Assembly: GCA_029204225.1 (NCBI GenBank) | Contig: CM055101.1 | Location: 33,793,683 to 33,857,682, forward strand | Length of the DNA: 64,000 nt | Source of the DNA: Diphasiastrum complanatum | Lineage: Eukaryota > Streptophyta > Lycopodiopsida > Lycopodiales > Lycopodiaceae | Reading direction: 5' to 3' | Shown here: positions 23,205-34,564 of the stretch, one piece after another | Numbering within the stretch: position 1 is the first letter of the stretch | How the letters are laid out: the number at the start of each line of letters is the position of its first letter | Program-made: the position numbers and the translations under genes | The notes under the pieces: generated by a model | Told to the model about the DNA's origin: nothing | The model's database searches: none | The model's input: only the letters and a program-made list of their open reading frames with translations

Positions 23205-24749
23205 ATCTTGTAATGGGTTGGATTCAGGTGGGCTCCTACATGCACGATACAGTCTATATCTTCATTATCATCCTTCAAATTGAGAGGTATAGTCTTGGTA
23301 GGTCCCTCAAAAGGAGTTGGTGGGGCTTGAGGCTTCCGTTTTGGCCTTACCATACCGATTATGACATCATCAGTCGTGGAATCCTTAAAGTGCTAGGGAA
23401 CATCATAAAGTGAATCATCAACTACCTCACGTGGGATCTTAGAAATGTCCTCTACAAGTGGGCTTGTAGATGATGAAGTATGACTAGAACATTTTTGGTT
23501 TTGTATCAAAGGTTTAATTGGCTGTTTTAGCTTTTCACGCATTTGGCATTGCTTATCAATCAATTGTACATCAACCCTTTATTTGTTTTTTAGCATGCGA
23601 GATATTTGTGGATTTGTAGTGGTAGGCATGCCTGGATTTTTTTGTGGTTTTTCTCGGACTAAGTCTTCGTCAATGGTGTTCAAGATTTCATCATTGTGTA
23701 TGTCCCATTGATAGACTTTTAATTTTGGTCAGTATACACGGGTGTTCATTGGTTGTGGATGTTGCACACAAGACAATGGTGATGGGAGTTTAATCTCCTT
23801 CGGTATACGACGCTTTCCTAAATGCTTGGGATCCAGCAAATGAATAAGCTGACCGTCAGATCACTCATGTTCTCCCATAGTAAGAATGCCATCCTCATTG
23901 GTGGATATTCAGTAAGAAAACATCCCGAGGTATCCACTCAGTGCATCTATCATGTACAAAGGCAAGCTGGGAGTGTTAATATCCGTGGAGTGTATAGTGA
24001 TTTCGATTGGTGCCTCTTTTTGAAACTCACATTCACAAAGAGTGGCATTGACACAATCGATAGTTGCTAAAGCATGACCCTAGTTAATGATATCAGTACT
24101 ATGACCTTTTATGGTTGAATCGATACTATCCGGGTCATCATATGTAGTGAAAGACCAATCGTCTTCAATTTGTGTAGGTTTTATCTTTCCTAAGGCATCG
24201 ATAGAGGTTCTCCTGTCTCTATTGCCAAAAACAATTTTGTTTCTAATCTTGAATCACTTCGGCCATTTCTAACCAAGGTGTCCTAAGAAGGAATTGATAA
24301 GTGTGCAGTTCATCAGGAAAAGCCATACGTAACTTGCACTTAGGCTTTTCCAATGTGGATATTCCCATGCCTTAGCTAAGGATAGAGTGATAATTTTCAC
24401 GCTAGACCCACTATGGAGAATGGCTTGTACAGATGGGTAAGCTTCATAATGCACGGGCAAAGTGATGCTATTACCTTTAGCAACACCTATATGATGTAAG
24501 CTCATGTCAACATTATGAACTACTTTAGCTTTTTTCGGGCGTCTCATCTCATCGGGTACATCAGGTTGCTGGGAGCTTTGTAGTATGACATCCCGTGGAG
24601 GTTTGGAAAACTTGACAGTTGTGTAGAAAGGCATGCTGATTTGGGCTTGTAAGAGATCGGAAAGAACCTATATTCCTCGTGGCGGTTGTCCCTACATAGG
24701 TGGGCGGATGATGAAGTAGAAATGCTATCTTCAGCTCCATCAAACTCAT
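23205..24749 (-). pseudogene. Gypsy F protease-RT linker and protease remnant
   Basis: 23353-23205 reads KTIPLNLKDDNEDIDC and VHVGAHLNPT, the segment just before RT. 24634-24269 carries a retropepsin-like stretch: VAKGNSITLPVHYEAYPSVQ, then AILHSGSSVKIITLSLAKA. The active-site Asp of DSGSS is His here, so the protease is dead. The stretch 23360-24260 is protein-like only in short pieces because of frameshifts. Confidence 0.6.
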
Positions 24750-25299
24750 CTCGAAAGGTCAGAGTACGATTGTGGTATGATGGAAGTATTAGCAGGAGGG
24801 TGAGGTTGTGCGAGGTCCTTACATTGATCTAAGGCCTTATGTTGCACGCGTGTGACTGCATGCAAGGGCTCTTCAGATACCCTACGTGCTAGAACTATCT
24901 TCTTGGTTTGGTTAGCACAATCTTTATAGCAATGCCATCTGCTATAATCAGCACATTCAGCTACAAAGTCATAACGAAGTCTTCATTCACTTTGAAAGTG
25001 AGTGGTTTCGCCGAATACAAAACATTGCTTCTAAAGTGCAAAAAGGAAAATGGCATAACCATTTTGGTGAACTTGAGTAGATTGTTCCTCCGGATAATAT
25101 TGATCATTGGAATAGGAGGCAGAGGCCTCATCTACGTATGAGTTAGGATTACAGTCATCATAAGTAGACTCATAAGTTGGGGTGTGATAGGTGGTATTTT
25201 GCACTACATTGGCATGTACATGAGGTCGGTTCTTTTGATTAGGCTTGTTTGGCTGGTAGTGCCAATATTTTGTTGTTGTGCATGTTGTTGTTGTCTTGG

Positions 25300-26400
25300 C
25301 AACTCTTGAGCTTCTACGAGACTCATATAACGTTGTTGTGGTTGTCCTCGTGGCGGATACTGTTGTGACCTAGAATATTGCATATTGCATGAGTTGTACC
25401 TACAGCTAGATGTATTATGAGTAGTTTGTCACAAATGATAGAGTGTTGTGTCTGGTAAGGACGGTGTGATGGACACTCATTACCTGTATGTGGTCCATGA
25501 CATTGTGGGCACCAGGTGTCTTCTTGCCTATGGATAACATTACCAGAGGGCAATTGCCCAGACAACTAACTCTGAATAGATTTTAAGGCTTGTTGAAACT
25601 CTTTGTTGAGTTTCTCCATCTCTTGTTGATGTTGTTGATTCACCAAACTTGGTCGGAATCTCAGGGCTCACTTGGATGATTATCAGGGTAAACACGGTGA
25701 GATCTTTTCTGTTTCTGGTCCTCCTTCATCTTCTTCACGAATGGCATCGGACATAGCAAACTTAAGAGTAAAATACTCTTCGCTAGGTTTAAGCTCTTTC
25801 CGGATGCATCTTGGAAGGCCAACTATAAACCATATGATCAACATTTTATCAGTTGGCTGTTCTTGGACTTGACTTTTGAGATGCTTAAGTTGCTCAATGT
25901 ATTCACGTACATGCTCATCTTTTGTGATTTTTATGTTACTAAGGTGCACAAATGGACTTTTTGTGAGTCTAAAAGGTTGAAAGCGTTTAATGAAAGACTC
26001 TTTAAGCTATGACCAATCTTGTCTATCATCACGATTGAGGTTAAAAAACCACTCTCGTGCTTTATCTACCATGGTCATTGAAAAAAGTTGGACTTTTGCA
26101 TTGTCAGTATATTCTCCATACACTTCGCATGCATTCTCAAAGACTTGTAAAAATCGATGAGGGCCCACATTACCATCGAACTTTGGTAATTCCAGTCAGG
26201 GTGTTCATTTGTCAAATCTTGCGGCATGGTGAGCATGGTGAACAGTGTGATCGTCAAGATTAGGTGTCCATTTGGTTGGTCCAGGATCTTGGTTTACCTA
26301 ATATCTAAGATGATAGGGCTTGTTCTCATCATTTGGATGATTAGTCGATGTGAACTCATCCATAACTCCTTCTGGTAAATTGGTCATGAGAACGAATTCG
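25300..26400 (-). pseudogene. Gypsy F gag, broken
   Basis: Minus strand: 26390-26260 N-terminus, 26250-26040 capsid start (FDGNVGPHRFLQVFENACEV, REWFFNLNRDDRQDW), 25949-25683 capsid end (HVREYIEQLKHLKSQVQE, LPRCIRKELKPSEEYFTLKF), and 25565-25323 a knuckle-like WCPQCHGPHTGNECP. Several stops and frame changes. Same gag type as gypsy G. 24750-25300 in between holds degraded Gln/His-rich linker text. Confidence 0.7.
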
Positions 26401-26640
26401 ACTCTCTTTTTGTTGTTTTATTTGTTTGATTATTTTTTGAAAGATGTGAAGGACAATACCTTAAAATTTTTGATAGGAATTCTACGAAAAAGGTCTATTG
26501 GATCGAAGCAGAGCTCATCGGATGCAAAACTAGTGACAGCGTTGGCAGATGAAAAAGTGTAAGGACAGTGTCAGATGGAATTTGTATGAAATGGTCTTCG
26601 GGGATGACCGAATGTCGTCGAATGCAATCATTGGACAAAA
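26401..26640. other. Probable gypsy F leader, nothing recognised
   Basis: AT-rich sequence upstream of the gag of gypsy F. No primer site or LTR edge found. Confidence 0.3.
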
Positions 26641-26905
26641 TATGTTAGATGGGAATTAGTGCAAAAGCACTATCAGATGCAACAATATCGGCTGCAATCT
26701 TCAGATATAATAGGAGTGAATGGAAATTGTGAAATGCAGCTTTGGGGGATGCAACATCGGACACAACTCTGGCATATACAACGTTGGATGCAACACTGGC
26801 GGATGCAACGTCGGACGTAACAGGATAGGCTGGTCGTCGGATGCAATCGTTGTACGCAAGGTCGTCGGATAGAAATATTTTTAAGTTGTCGGATGCACAT
26901 CGGAC
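26640..26905. repeat. Degenerate GGATGCAAC/GTCGGA tandem repeat
   Basis: About ten imperfect copies of a short unit built from GGATGCAAC followed by a CGGA or TGG spacer. Apparent ORFs across it are by-products of the repeat. It may be the minisatellite of a gypsy leader. Confidence 0.5.
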
Positions 26906-27330
26906 GAAAATTTTTAAAAAAATTTAAGCGATGGTGTAGATAAGCTTTGATCCGCTTTGTCTTCTTTCCTTTCTTGGCATTTCTTTGCTGTAAATAGCTC
27001 TTTAGTTCTTGATTTCTTGCATGTTTTGGGGTTTTGTTTGGTTGGTTTCATGCTAGTTTCTTGGTTTCTTGATTGGTCTCTGGGTTGACTATCTTTATTG
27101 CAAGCTTTAGGTTCGAGCTCGGTGGGAAGGGTGAACGTGAAATAGAACTATACTACAACATGATGAGGTGAGTGGTTGAGAGAAATAGATTCTAATATGT
27201 GCTAGAATTGGCAAACATTGGCACTATTGTCCGGCTTGCAAACATAACTCACAGACTTGTCATGAATCTGTTACTTTGAAAATGTTTCACTCACCATTTA
27301 GCCAACACAAACACTGTATGTTTTAACAAA
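26906..27330. other. Unassigned AT/T-rich sequence
   Basis: T-rich stretch with CTTTCTTGGCATTTC-like text. It could be the U5/leader of gypsy F but I find no LTR border. Confidence 0.3.
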
Positions 27331-27390
27331 ACCCTTGCAAGAAACATATTAATGCAGACAATTCAGATCTACTAATATATTTGCAAACTT

Positions 27391-27612
27391 GGATACGACA
27401 TTCCACCTTCCAGTGCTTAGCTTCTCTGGTAGGACTACGCTGTATCCTTTCTCTGTTATATACTCTCCAAGGGTAAGAGCGAAGGAGAAAGTACAACAAT
27501 CTGGAAGTAATGATCGAGATGATTCTGACTGAAGTTTCATGTCCGAGCATAACAACAAGAACATACCAGTAAATGCGCAGTGTACCGCAAGAATGCGTGA
27601 CTGAAACTTCAT
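27391..27612 (-). pseudogene. Exon fragment resembling peroxisomal long-chain acyl-CoA synthetase (LACS6/7)
   Basis: Minus strand from ATG at 27612. The stretch GEYITEKGYSVVLPEKLSTG followed by RWNV (27465-27397) closely resembles the segment just after the targeting signal of plant LACS6/LACS7 (GYSVVLPEKL-TG-WNV). Those enzymes activate fatty acids to acyl-CoA for peroxisomal beta-oxidation. Upstream, RILAVHCAF occupies the place of the PTS2 signal R-I-x3-H-S-H-L; a one-base shift would bring His-Leu back into place. GTATCC directly after the WNV codons could be a 5' splice site, so this may be exon 1 of a gene, but no second exon is visible among the repeats below. Captured or broken exon most likely. 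Confidence 0.5.
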
Positions 27613-28620
27613 CTCAAGATCTAATCACACGAGCTTCTCACGAAGTTCTAGATTGTTGGCCACTAGATCAATTCAGGGATTCCTACTTTAATTGGTTAAA
27701 GCTAACAAAACACGAGGATTCAAAAGAAGCTTTCAACCATTGGTGGAGAACAAGAAGGAAAGTCAACGAAAAAAATGACAATGTGATCAATAGATTGGCA
27801 AGACATCAAGAATTTCCACCAAGTCGAGAACTCTTCATGCCTCCAAAGGAACATCTAAAAGAGTTTTTTGATTTCATGTCTATCAACAACCACATTGAGC
27901 TATCAAAGCAAAATGTTCTCCACTGGATATTGCAGAAGGGTTACACATGGAAGGATGAGCAATCAACAGCTAAGGAGAATGGAGCCAACACATCTATATC
28001 TCCCAATAAACAAACTGTAGAAGAACAAGTGCTTTCAAAGAAAATGAGCTTCAACTACGAAATCAACCAAGCAGTGTAGATCTAAACCAAACTGCTCCTG
28101 CTATTCAAAGTCGAACTACAATATCCAATGGAGCAGTTGCTACTCAAGCACACCAACCTATGCATCAACATCCAGAGGCACATGCACCTACAACACGAGA
28201 AGTGTACTTGAACGCTGCTTCTCAAACAACAAGACCTCAACCAATGGATTCATGTGAAGTTGTTCATGTGCCATGCAGTCAAAGGGTCTATTCAAATGGA
28301 AATGTTTATCAATCTTTATATTATCTTGCAAAAACAGATGAATATTTCTCTCATTCGACACTTCATGATGAATATCAATACCAAGATCACAATGACTACA
28401 TCAATCTCTCCAATCTATCCCGACTACATTTATCCATACAACCCTCACGATGGATATGCAGAGAGTAACCATTCTATACCAAGGAGTCAAGCGCCACCTA
28501 CATATTTCATGTGGTTGTCTCGAACGCACAGTCAAGACACACTATACAATTATGATTGGTGGTATACAAGATGGCTTCAACCGAACTGCCACTCTCAAGG
28601 ACTATTCATATGAAACACCC
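27573..28620 (+). pseudogene. Unrecognised plant gene or element ORF, frameshifted
   Basis: I do not recognise it. The first part (27573-28079) is open for 168 residues and looks genuine: DQFRDSYFNWLKLTKHEDSK, FNHWWRTRRKVNEKND, EFPPSRELFMPPKEHLKEFF, LSKQNVLHWILQKGYTW. At about 28030 the reading moves frame and continues QRS-, NQT- and His/Pro-rich (28035-28450), then moves again into a Tyr-rich tail (PDYIYPYNPHDGYAE, LYNYDWW; 28400-28600). Length would be about 340 residues. The start overlaps the antisense LACS-like exon by 40 bases. Composition argues for a real but decayed gene, not chance. Confidence 0.4.
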
Positions 28621-29869
28621 TCTTACAGACTTGCAATACTTCCAATCAGAAGTAGACTACAATTCCAACAAGGATTTTTTTCTCTTTTTATATCTTTTTT
28701 CAGAAAAAAAAAAATTTGTAAATTCTTATCTTGCGCAGTTTACCTATTCTTTAAACTATTCTTTTCATGGGCCTCACCACTACGTTATTTATTTCAAAGT
28801 TATTCTACTTTACATTTCTCATTGAAGTTTGCTAGAATTAGCAAACAAATGACGAGAAGAAAAAAAAAGTTTAAAGTGTTTTCACGTTGGAGAAAGTCCG
28901 CCTCCTTGGTCCTTCTGCTGTCAAAAGGGCCTTCCGACTCGGGCTACATTGAGGTCCTCAAAGTCTGACCTTTCCCCTTGCTCGAGCTTTGCTTATGGGA
29001 TAATAACCCAAGCCGCCTCGTACCTCATGGTTGCCTCGGCACTTTCACTTTTGTTTTTTTTAATGAACCTGTGACGTCGGCAAGCTTGGACACCCAACGT
29101 GCCTCCAAGATGCGTTGAGACCAAAGCCCCCTCCCCCACTATCCCAAGATAAAGGACAGTTATGAAGTATAGTAATCTCAAGAATTCAAGAAGAAAAAGC
29201 CTACTCATATTAAAAAATCATGAGAAAACCCGAGTCAATAATCTATTAAAACATCTCAATATATAACTTCCACCAGATTGCAGAAGTTTCAGAGGCTTTT
29301 GAGCGTTGAGGTGGACAAAGGATTGTCGCAGTTATGTAAGAAGCTTTTCAAGTTAGAGCCGTTTGAGTTCCCTGGCAGAAACAGAGCAGATCAGAACAAC
29401 CTCCAGTTTGAATTTCATCACAAACTACAAATCAATCCGATGCAAGTCGAAGTTCTCTAGGAATTTCTGCCACTCTAATCATAACAAATCAGTGATACGG
29501 TCAAGCGCGCATTGATGATTCAGCCTCAATCAACGTGCTCAGATATCATGGAAAATTGTGAGGAGCTCTTAGCAGCCCAGAGAAGGCAAGGAGAGAACGC
29601 AGACCAGAAGCACTGCTGCACGAAGAATGCTCGGACACGTGAGGATGGTCCTTGTATATCCCATAGGCAATTGGTCGTTTGATAGTTCAGAAGGAGTAAT
29701 AAAAAGCAACCGCATTTGAGTGGAAATTTATCTTTGCGCTTGGGGCAATGTCGCAGTTAGTGAGGTTGTACCGAGACGCGACAATTGCTGGTTGAAAACT
29801 ATTTCCAAACCCCCTCGTTGGGCCCTCACCGGCCCTCGAGAATTTCTGGAAGGCTCGCCATTGGCTCGA
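28621..29869. other. Unassigned sequence, no supported gene
   Basis: Mixed composition; 28900-29160 is GC-richer. Short ORFs on both strands show no family resemblance. Possibly old LTR sequence. Confidence 0.35.
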
Positions 29870-29945
29870 GCCTCACCCCCTTCCAAACCAAAAAAGCATA
29901 GTAGAACCTCTCACCCCCTTCCAAATCTAAAAAGCATAGTAGACG
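29870..29945. repeat. Tandem duplication, two 36-bp units
   Basis: CTCACCCCCTTCCAAA followed by AAAAGCATAGTAGA occurs twice 36 bases apart; a weaker relative lies near 30123-30165. Confidence 0.65.
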
Positions 29946-30657
29946 CCCTTTCCCTACATCAAACTTGCCAAGAGTAAACCTGTTTGCTACCCATGCCATC
30001 TGTCCCTAGCCCACCTCACAATTGAACAATATTTTAGCCAATGACACTCGCCATGTGGCAAGCATTAATTGGCCTGGTCCAAATCCACAATGGTTCCAAA
30101 TAAGCAAAGAGGGATGCCCCAGCCTCACCCCCTACATTCAAACCTAAGAAACATAATCCAAATCTCATCTTGGTGGCCCCATGGTCTTTGCCCCAATGAC
30201 AATGGAATACAAAGGGGCCTAGGGCCTTTTTGTTTGCAATGCTTTGGCGTGAGTTTTTAGCTTTGTCACTTATCGTGACAATTTGCAATGTTGTACAATG
30301 AGTGTTTAGCTTTGTTGCCTATCGTGAGAATTTGCCCAAAGCTAATGTGTGCCTCTTCATGAGTTGAGCAAGAAAATGATTTTTTTCTTCCTTTGTTGGC
30401 TATGCAATAATTCTTTCAACTACAAGCATACATATGTACAACAAAGCTTGTCTTGATCTTTCACATTAATCTTTAAAAGTTAAAAAAAAACTAGTTCTTG
30501 CTACAAAGAGTTTTCATGTGGACAACCAATGGCCGATTATCACATAGGGCATGGGCCTCCAACACTAGATGTCAACCTCCACGTGAGACTTTTGGTGTAG
30601 ATTCTATGATCTAATATCTTTTCAAAATACAAAGAAAAAATGAGTACTTGGCAATAA

Positions 30658-30675
30658 GGGGGGGGGGGGGGGGGG
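30658..30675 (+). repeat. Poly-G run of 18
   Basis: Eighteen consecutive G. The flanks (30000-30657 and 30676-31860) hold no supported gene. Confidence 0.9.
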
Positions 30676-31881
30676 TGTCCTAGCCCAATGGCCTTCCACC
30701 TTGGGAAGGCAACTGCCTAAGGCTGACGCATAGATTGGGATAGAATGCCTAAGTGTGGTATGGTTGTCTCATACGTAATGCCCAGTGTGAGAGTCGTTCT
30801 TTTTGTAGTTACTCTGTTCTTAAATAAGCAAAGTGTTGATCCGGACAACCAATAACTAGCTACTACATAACAATTGCGCATTCACTAGAATGCGCATGTG
30901 CTATGGGTGCTTCACCCAAGGGCACAACTCCTCATGCAAAGCCTTAACCATGTGCCTTCCCACACATGCATGATGTCAAGTGTGAGATGTTTGTTTTTTC
31001 TCTGTGTTCAAAATTGGAAGTTTGTGACAAATTCCATATTACAAGGCATGCTAAACCCTTTGGATTTATACTTTTATTAATTGTCGGTGTTTTCAAATTG
31101 AAATCCTTACCGATGCACCATTTTTAGAGCTTCATTTTTGCATTTAGAATTGTGAGTGAGGTTGAGTAGGGGAAATACTAGGCTTGACCTAATGCATGCA
31201 CTCATGATAATAAATACCATTTTACTTTTTGACCTTTAGAAGTGCATGGCATGTGACCAGGGCGTATTGTGTGTGTTGTTTTTAAAGACTTTGTTGGGAA
31301 CTTGGGGGACCTTGGATTGACATAGGAGAGATTTGTGTACAAAATTTGATGAAAGTCAGTTGTCCACTGAAGTTTAAGTTGGACTTGCCATGGGAGCAAT
31401 TTGAGAGCTTTTCTTCGAAATATTTCTCATATTATATGAGGATACAACAATTTTATGCTTTTCAATTTTTGTAACATGATACCATGGAAGTTTTACAAAG
31501 TTTGAGGTGCGTGGAACAATTAATTTTTTTTGTGGCTTTTGTTCATTTTGACTATAGTTTTTATATTTTTATTCATCTCCATTTTGTAATCTTAGTGGGT
31601 TGTACATGTAATTCTACTTTGTCTGTGTCTTGTGCATATGGACTAATGGTTTATAAAGTTCATTCCTTGGATTATCTTATAATATGTTGTTGTATTTGCA
31701 ATCTATAGTCGCATTGCTAGCAAGGTTGGAACCCAAAAGTGATTTTCTTATTTTGTTAGGTGATATGTCTTTTAAGTTGAACATCATAATAAGCACTACA
31801 AACTAGACAACCTGAGCTCTTAATGACAACAAACACTTTTGATTGACATGTGTAGACCCCCTCTCAAGGAAGGGGGGGGAG

Positions 31882-32029
<148 letters not shown>

Positions 32030-32089
32030 CATGGTCGAGTTAGCCAAATGCATGCTGGCTCATCTTTACCAAACATGATGTTTGGACAT

Positions 32090-33290
32090 GATCTAAGCCT
32101 ATATTAAAGAGCCTACGACTATTCGGATGCATCACCTACGCGCAGATCTCGAAGGAGACAAGGAAGAAATTTGACTTCCAAGGTCTCAAGGCCATCTTGA
32201 TCGGATATACTTCCTCTAAAAATACTTACAAGTTGTATGACCTCTATATCTAGAAGATTTTATTTAGCAGGGATCCAATCTTTATTCAGAATTAGTTCAT
32301 TGACTTCAAAGGCAAGGGTAAAGTTCCATGTGAACCTTCGACATCTGCCTCTGACACGACAATTCGATCCTCTGGCTCAAGCATGCCAATAGTCGATCAG
32401 CTATTCAACAACGAGTAAGAAGAAGATGTTGCTGATACTCAACAACAACAAGTCCAAGGATTGGATCATCAGTCGATGCTACCTCCAAGAAGGTCGAACC
32501 GAGTGCGCTCACAACCCACAAAGTATATTAATGAGTCTACTTGTCTTTTAATTCAGGAACTAACCACTGTAGAAGAGTCACTTAGCCAACTAGACTCCAA
32601 TCTCTGGAGAGAAGTGATGGACAAAGAGTATTTCTCTCTGATCAAGAACCAGACATGGTCATTGGTCAAACCACTTGTTGGCAGCAATCTTATCGATTGC
32701 AAATGGAGATATTGACCGAAGGAAGGCCCAACTAGTAGCACGAGGATTTGCTCAAATCTCCAACATCAACTACAATAAGACTTCTAGTCTAGTAGTCAAG
32801 CATTCATTGATTCGAGTTCTCCTATCGTATGTTGCTGCAGCCGACCTTGAAGTACATCAACTGGATGTACATACAACTTATCTCAACGGAGTCATCGAAG
32901 AAGACATCTATATGCTACAACCTAAAGGATACATTCTGGAAGGTATGAAGCATCATGTCTATAAACTCCATGGCTTGAAACAATCAACAAGAGCTTGGTT
33001 TCAGAGGATCAACACATTCCTCATACAATATGGTTTCCCACCAAGCACTGTCGATTCTAATGTTTATGTCAAGTTAGTGCAATATTCCTTCATTATCATC
33101 ACCTTGTGTGTTGACAATACATTTTTTTTCAACAACAATACCAATCAGGTGAAGGATACTAAAAATAACAAATGTTGTCTTCCGAATTCAACATGATCGA
33201 TTTGGGCGAAGCTCACTACTATCTAGGTATCCAGATCCACACATGCAATGTTGACAAGCTTGTTGTCACTTTGGTTTATAGTAAACACAC
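32090..33290 (+). pseudogene. Copia J: integrase tail and reverse transcriptase start
   Basis: Integrase tail text (RIFGCITYAQIS-like, KKFDFQGLKAILIGYTSSKN) is followed by the proline/basic linker (PPRRSNRVRSQPTKYI), then RT: SNLWREVMDKEYFSLIKNQ, a frame change near 32712, RKAQLVARGFAQI, LEVHQLDVHTTYLNGVIEED, YKLHGLKQSTRAWFQRI. The catalytic box reads ITLCVDNTF where copia has Y/F-V-D-D, so the second Asp is lost. A frame change near 33185 is followed by FNMIDLGEAHYYLGIQI before the text ends around 33290. RNase H, gag and LTRs are absent. Dead fragment, family different from copia B. Confidence 0.8.
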
Positions 33291-33568
33291 GGTCACCATA
33301 AAATGATAAAATTTGCTCTAATAAACTTTACACAAAATATAAAGAAAAAACATAAAACATATTTTTTGAAATGATTGGACATATAGGATATGGTGAAATT
33401 GAGAGGCTTAATTAAAAGTTTGATACAATGTTTATCCTTTATTGTTATACATCAAGCTCTCTAATCCAATCTTCTCAATCACATAAAAGAAATAGGCTTT
33501 GCAGCTATCTTGGTTTATGTATAGCTAATTGGAAACATAATAGAGGCTTATGTTTGCTTGTGACAAAA
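33291..33568. other. Unassigned AT-rich sequence
   Basis: Nothing recognised. Confidence 0.4.
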
Positions 33569-33775
33569 ATGGTGTCTATAGACCACGAGATTGATAAAGA
33601 AGAAGAAAAAAAAAAGTCTTCTAGGCTATAGTGTTTGCTTCTTTGATAACTTTTTTTTTCAAATGAAATGGTGTCTATAGACCACGAGATTGCTACTATA
33701 AAGAAGAAGCAAAAAAAAGTTGTTCTAGGCTACAGTGTTTGCTTCTTTGATAATTTTTCATTTCAAATGAAATTT
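33569..33775. repeat. Tandem duplication, period about 99 bp
   Basis: ATGGTGTCTATAGACCACGA starts at 33569 and again at 33668, each followed by an A-rich run, TTCTAGGCTA and GTGTTTGCTTCTTTGATAA. The copies differ by small indels. Confidence 0.8.
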
Positions 33776-34131
33776 GTGTATGTAGTATCTACACAAACTA
33801 ATATTTAAGGGCATTTTCTATGGGGTTTCAATTTCTGACTAAGAACTTTTTGGCAAGGTCAAAATTTGTCCTTGTCTATATTGCATAATTGTTAGTTGTG
33901 GTCGTTTGAAGCAAGCAATGCCAAAGAAGATAGAGCATAAGGGAGTTGGAATAAAAAGAGAAGGGAAGGTGTGACAACGTTGTTGCCTTGAAAGGTGCCC
34001 TGTGCTTGTCAAAAAATTTACATTTACTGAAGTCATCTAGATTGCGTAGTTTTGCAACAATTAGATGAAACGTGGGAATTCCGCACTATGTTTCAAGCTT
34101 GAGAGAATTGGTAGTAGAATAGTGATGGTTG

Positions 34132-34551
34132 ATGTTATGTCCTTAAGCATTTATAGTTGGCGATCAGGGCTACCCTATACCGTAAGGTAGCTCATAACCC
34201 ATAGTAAGTTTCATGTCCCTATTTGGTTAAGGCACTAAATCATGCAAGAGTGGTTGTAGAGGATGCCTATATTGGCTATGCATGGACATGGATTATCCTT
34301 TAAGGGAGGCTCCATGTCTTATGGAAGCTAGGGTTTGGAGGAGCACATGTACACCCTCTCCTCTCATGTGTCTATATTATTCTAGGTATTGAAAATTGAT
34401 CAATCTCTCTATGCTCGTGGTACCTTAGGATCTTCCATAGGGACCAACTTGGGAGCATAAAACTATTTGCTAGACTATTGGTTAAGTGTTTCTTTTCACA
34501 CTGCTGATTTTGTGTACTCTTTTCCTATCTAGGTGATCGAAGGGGATTCTA
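34132..34551 (+). repeat. Possible copia LTR N
   Basis: TGTTATGTCC to TTCTACA, directly followed by TGCTATCAGAGCC (one mismatch from the Met primer site). No second copy and no gag; the left edge is a guess. Confidence 0.35.
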
Positions 34552-34564
34552 CATGCTATCAGAG

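Noticed and set aside
26640-26905. Possible CRISPR-like array
   Set aside because: Repeats are short, imperfect and without regular spacers, and the genome is a plant.
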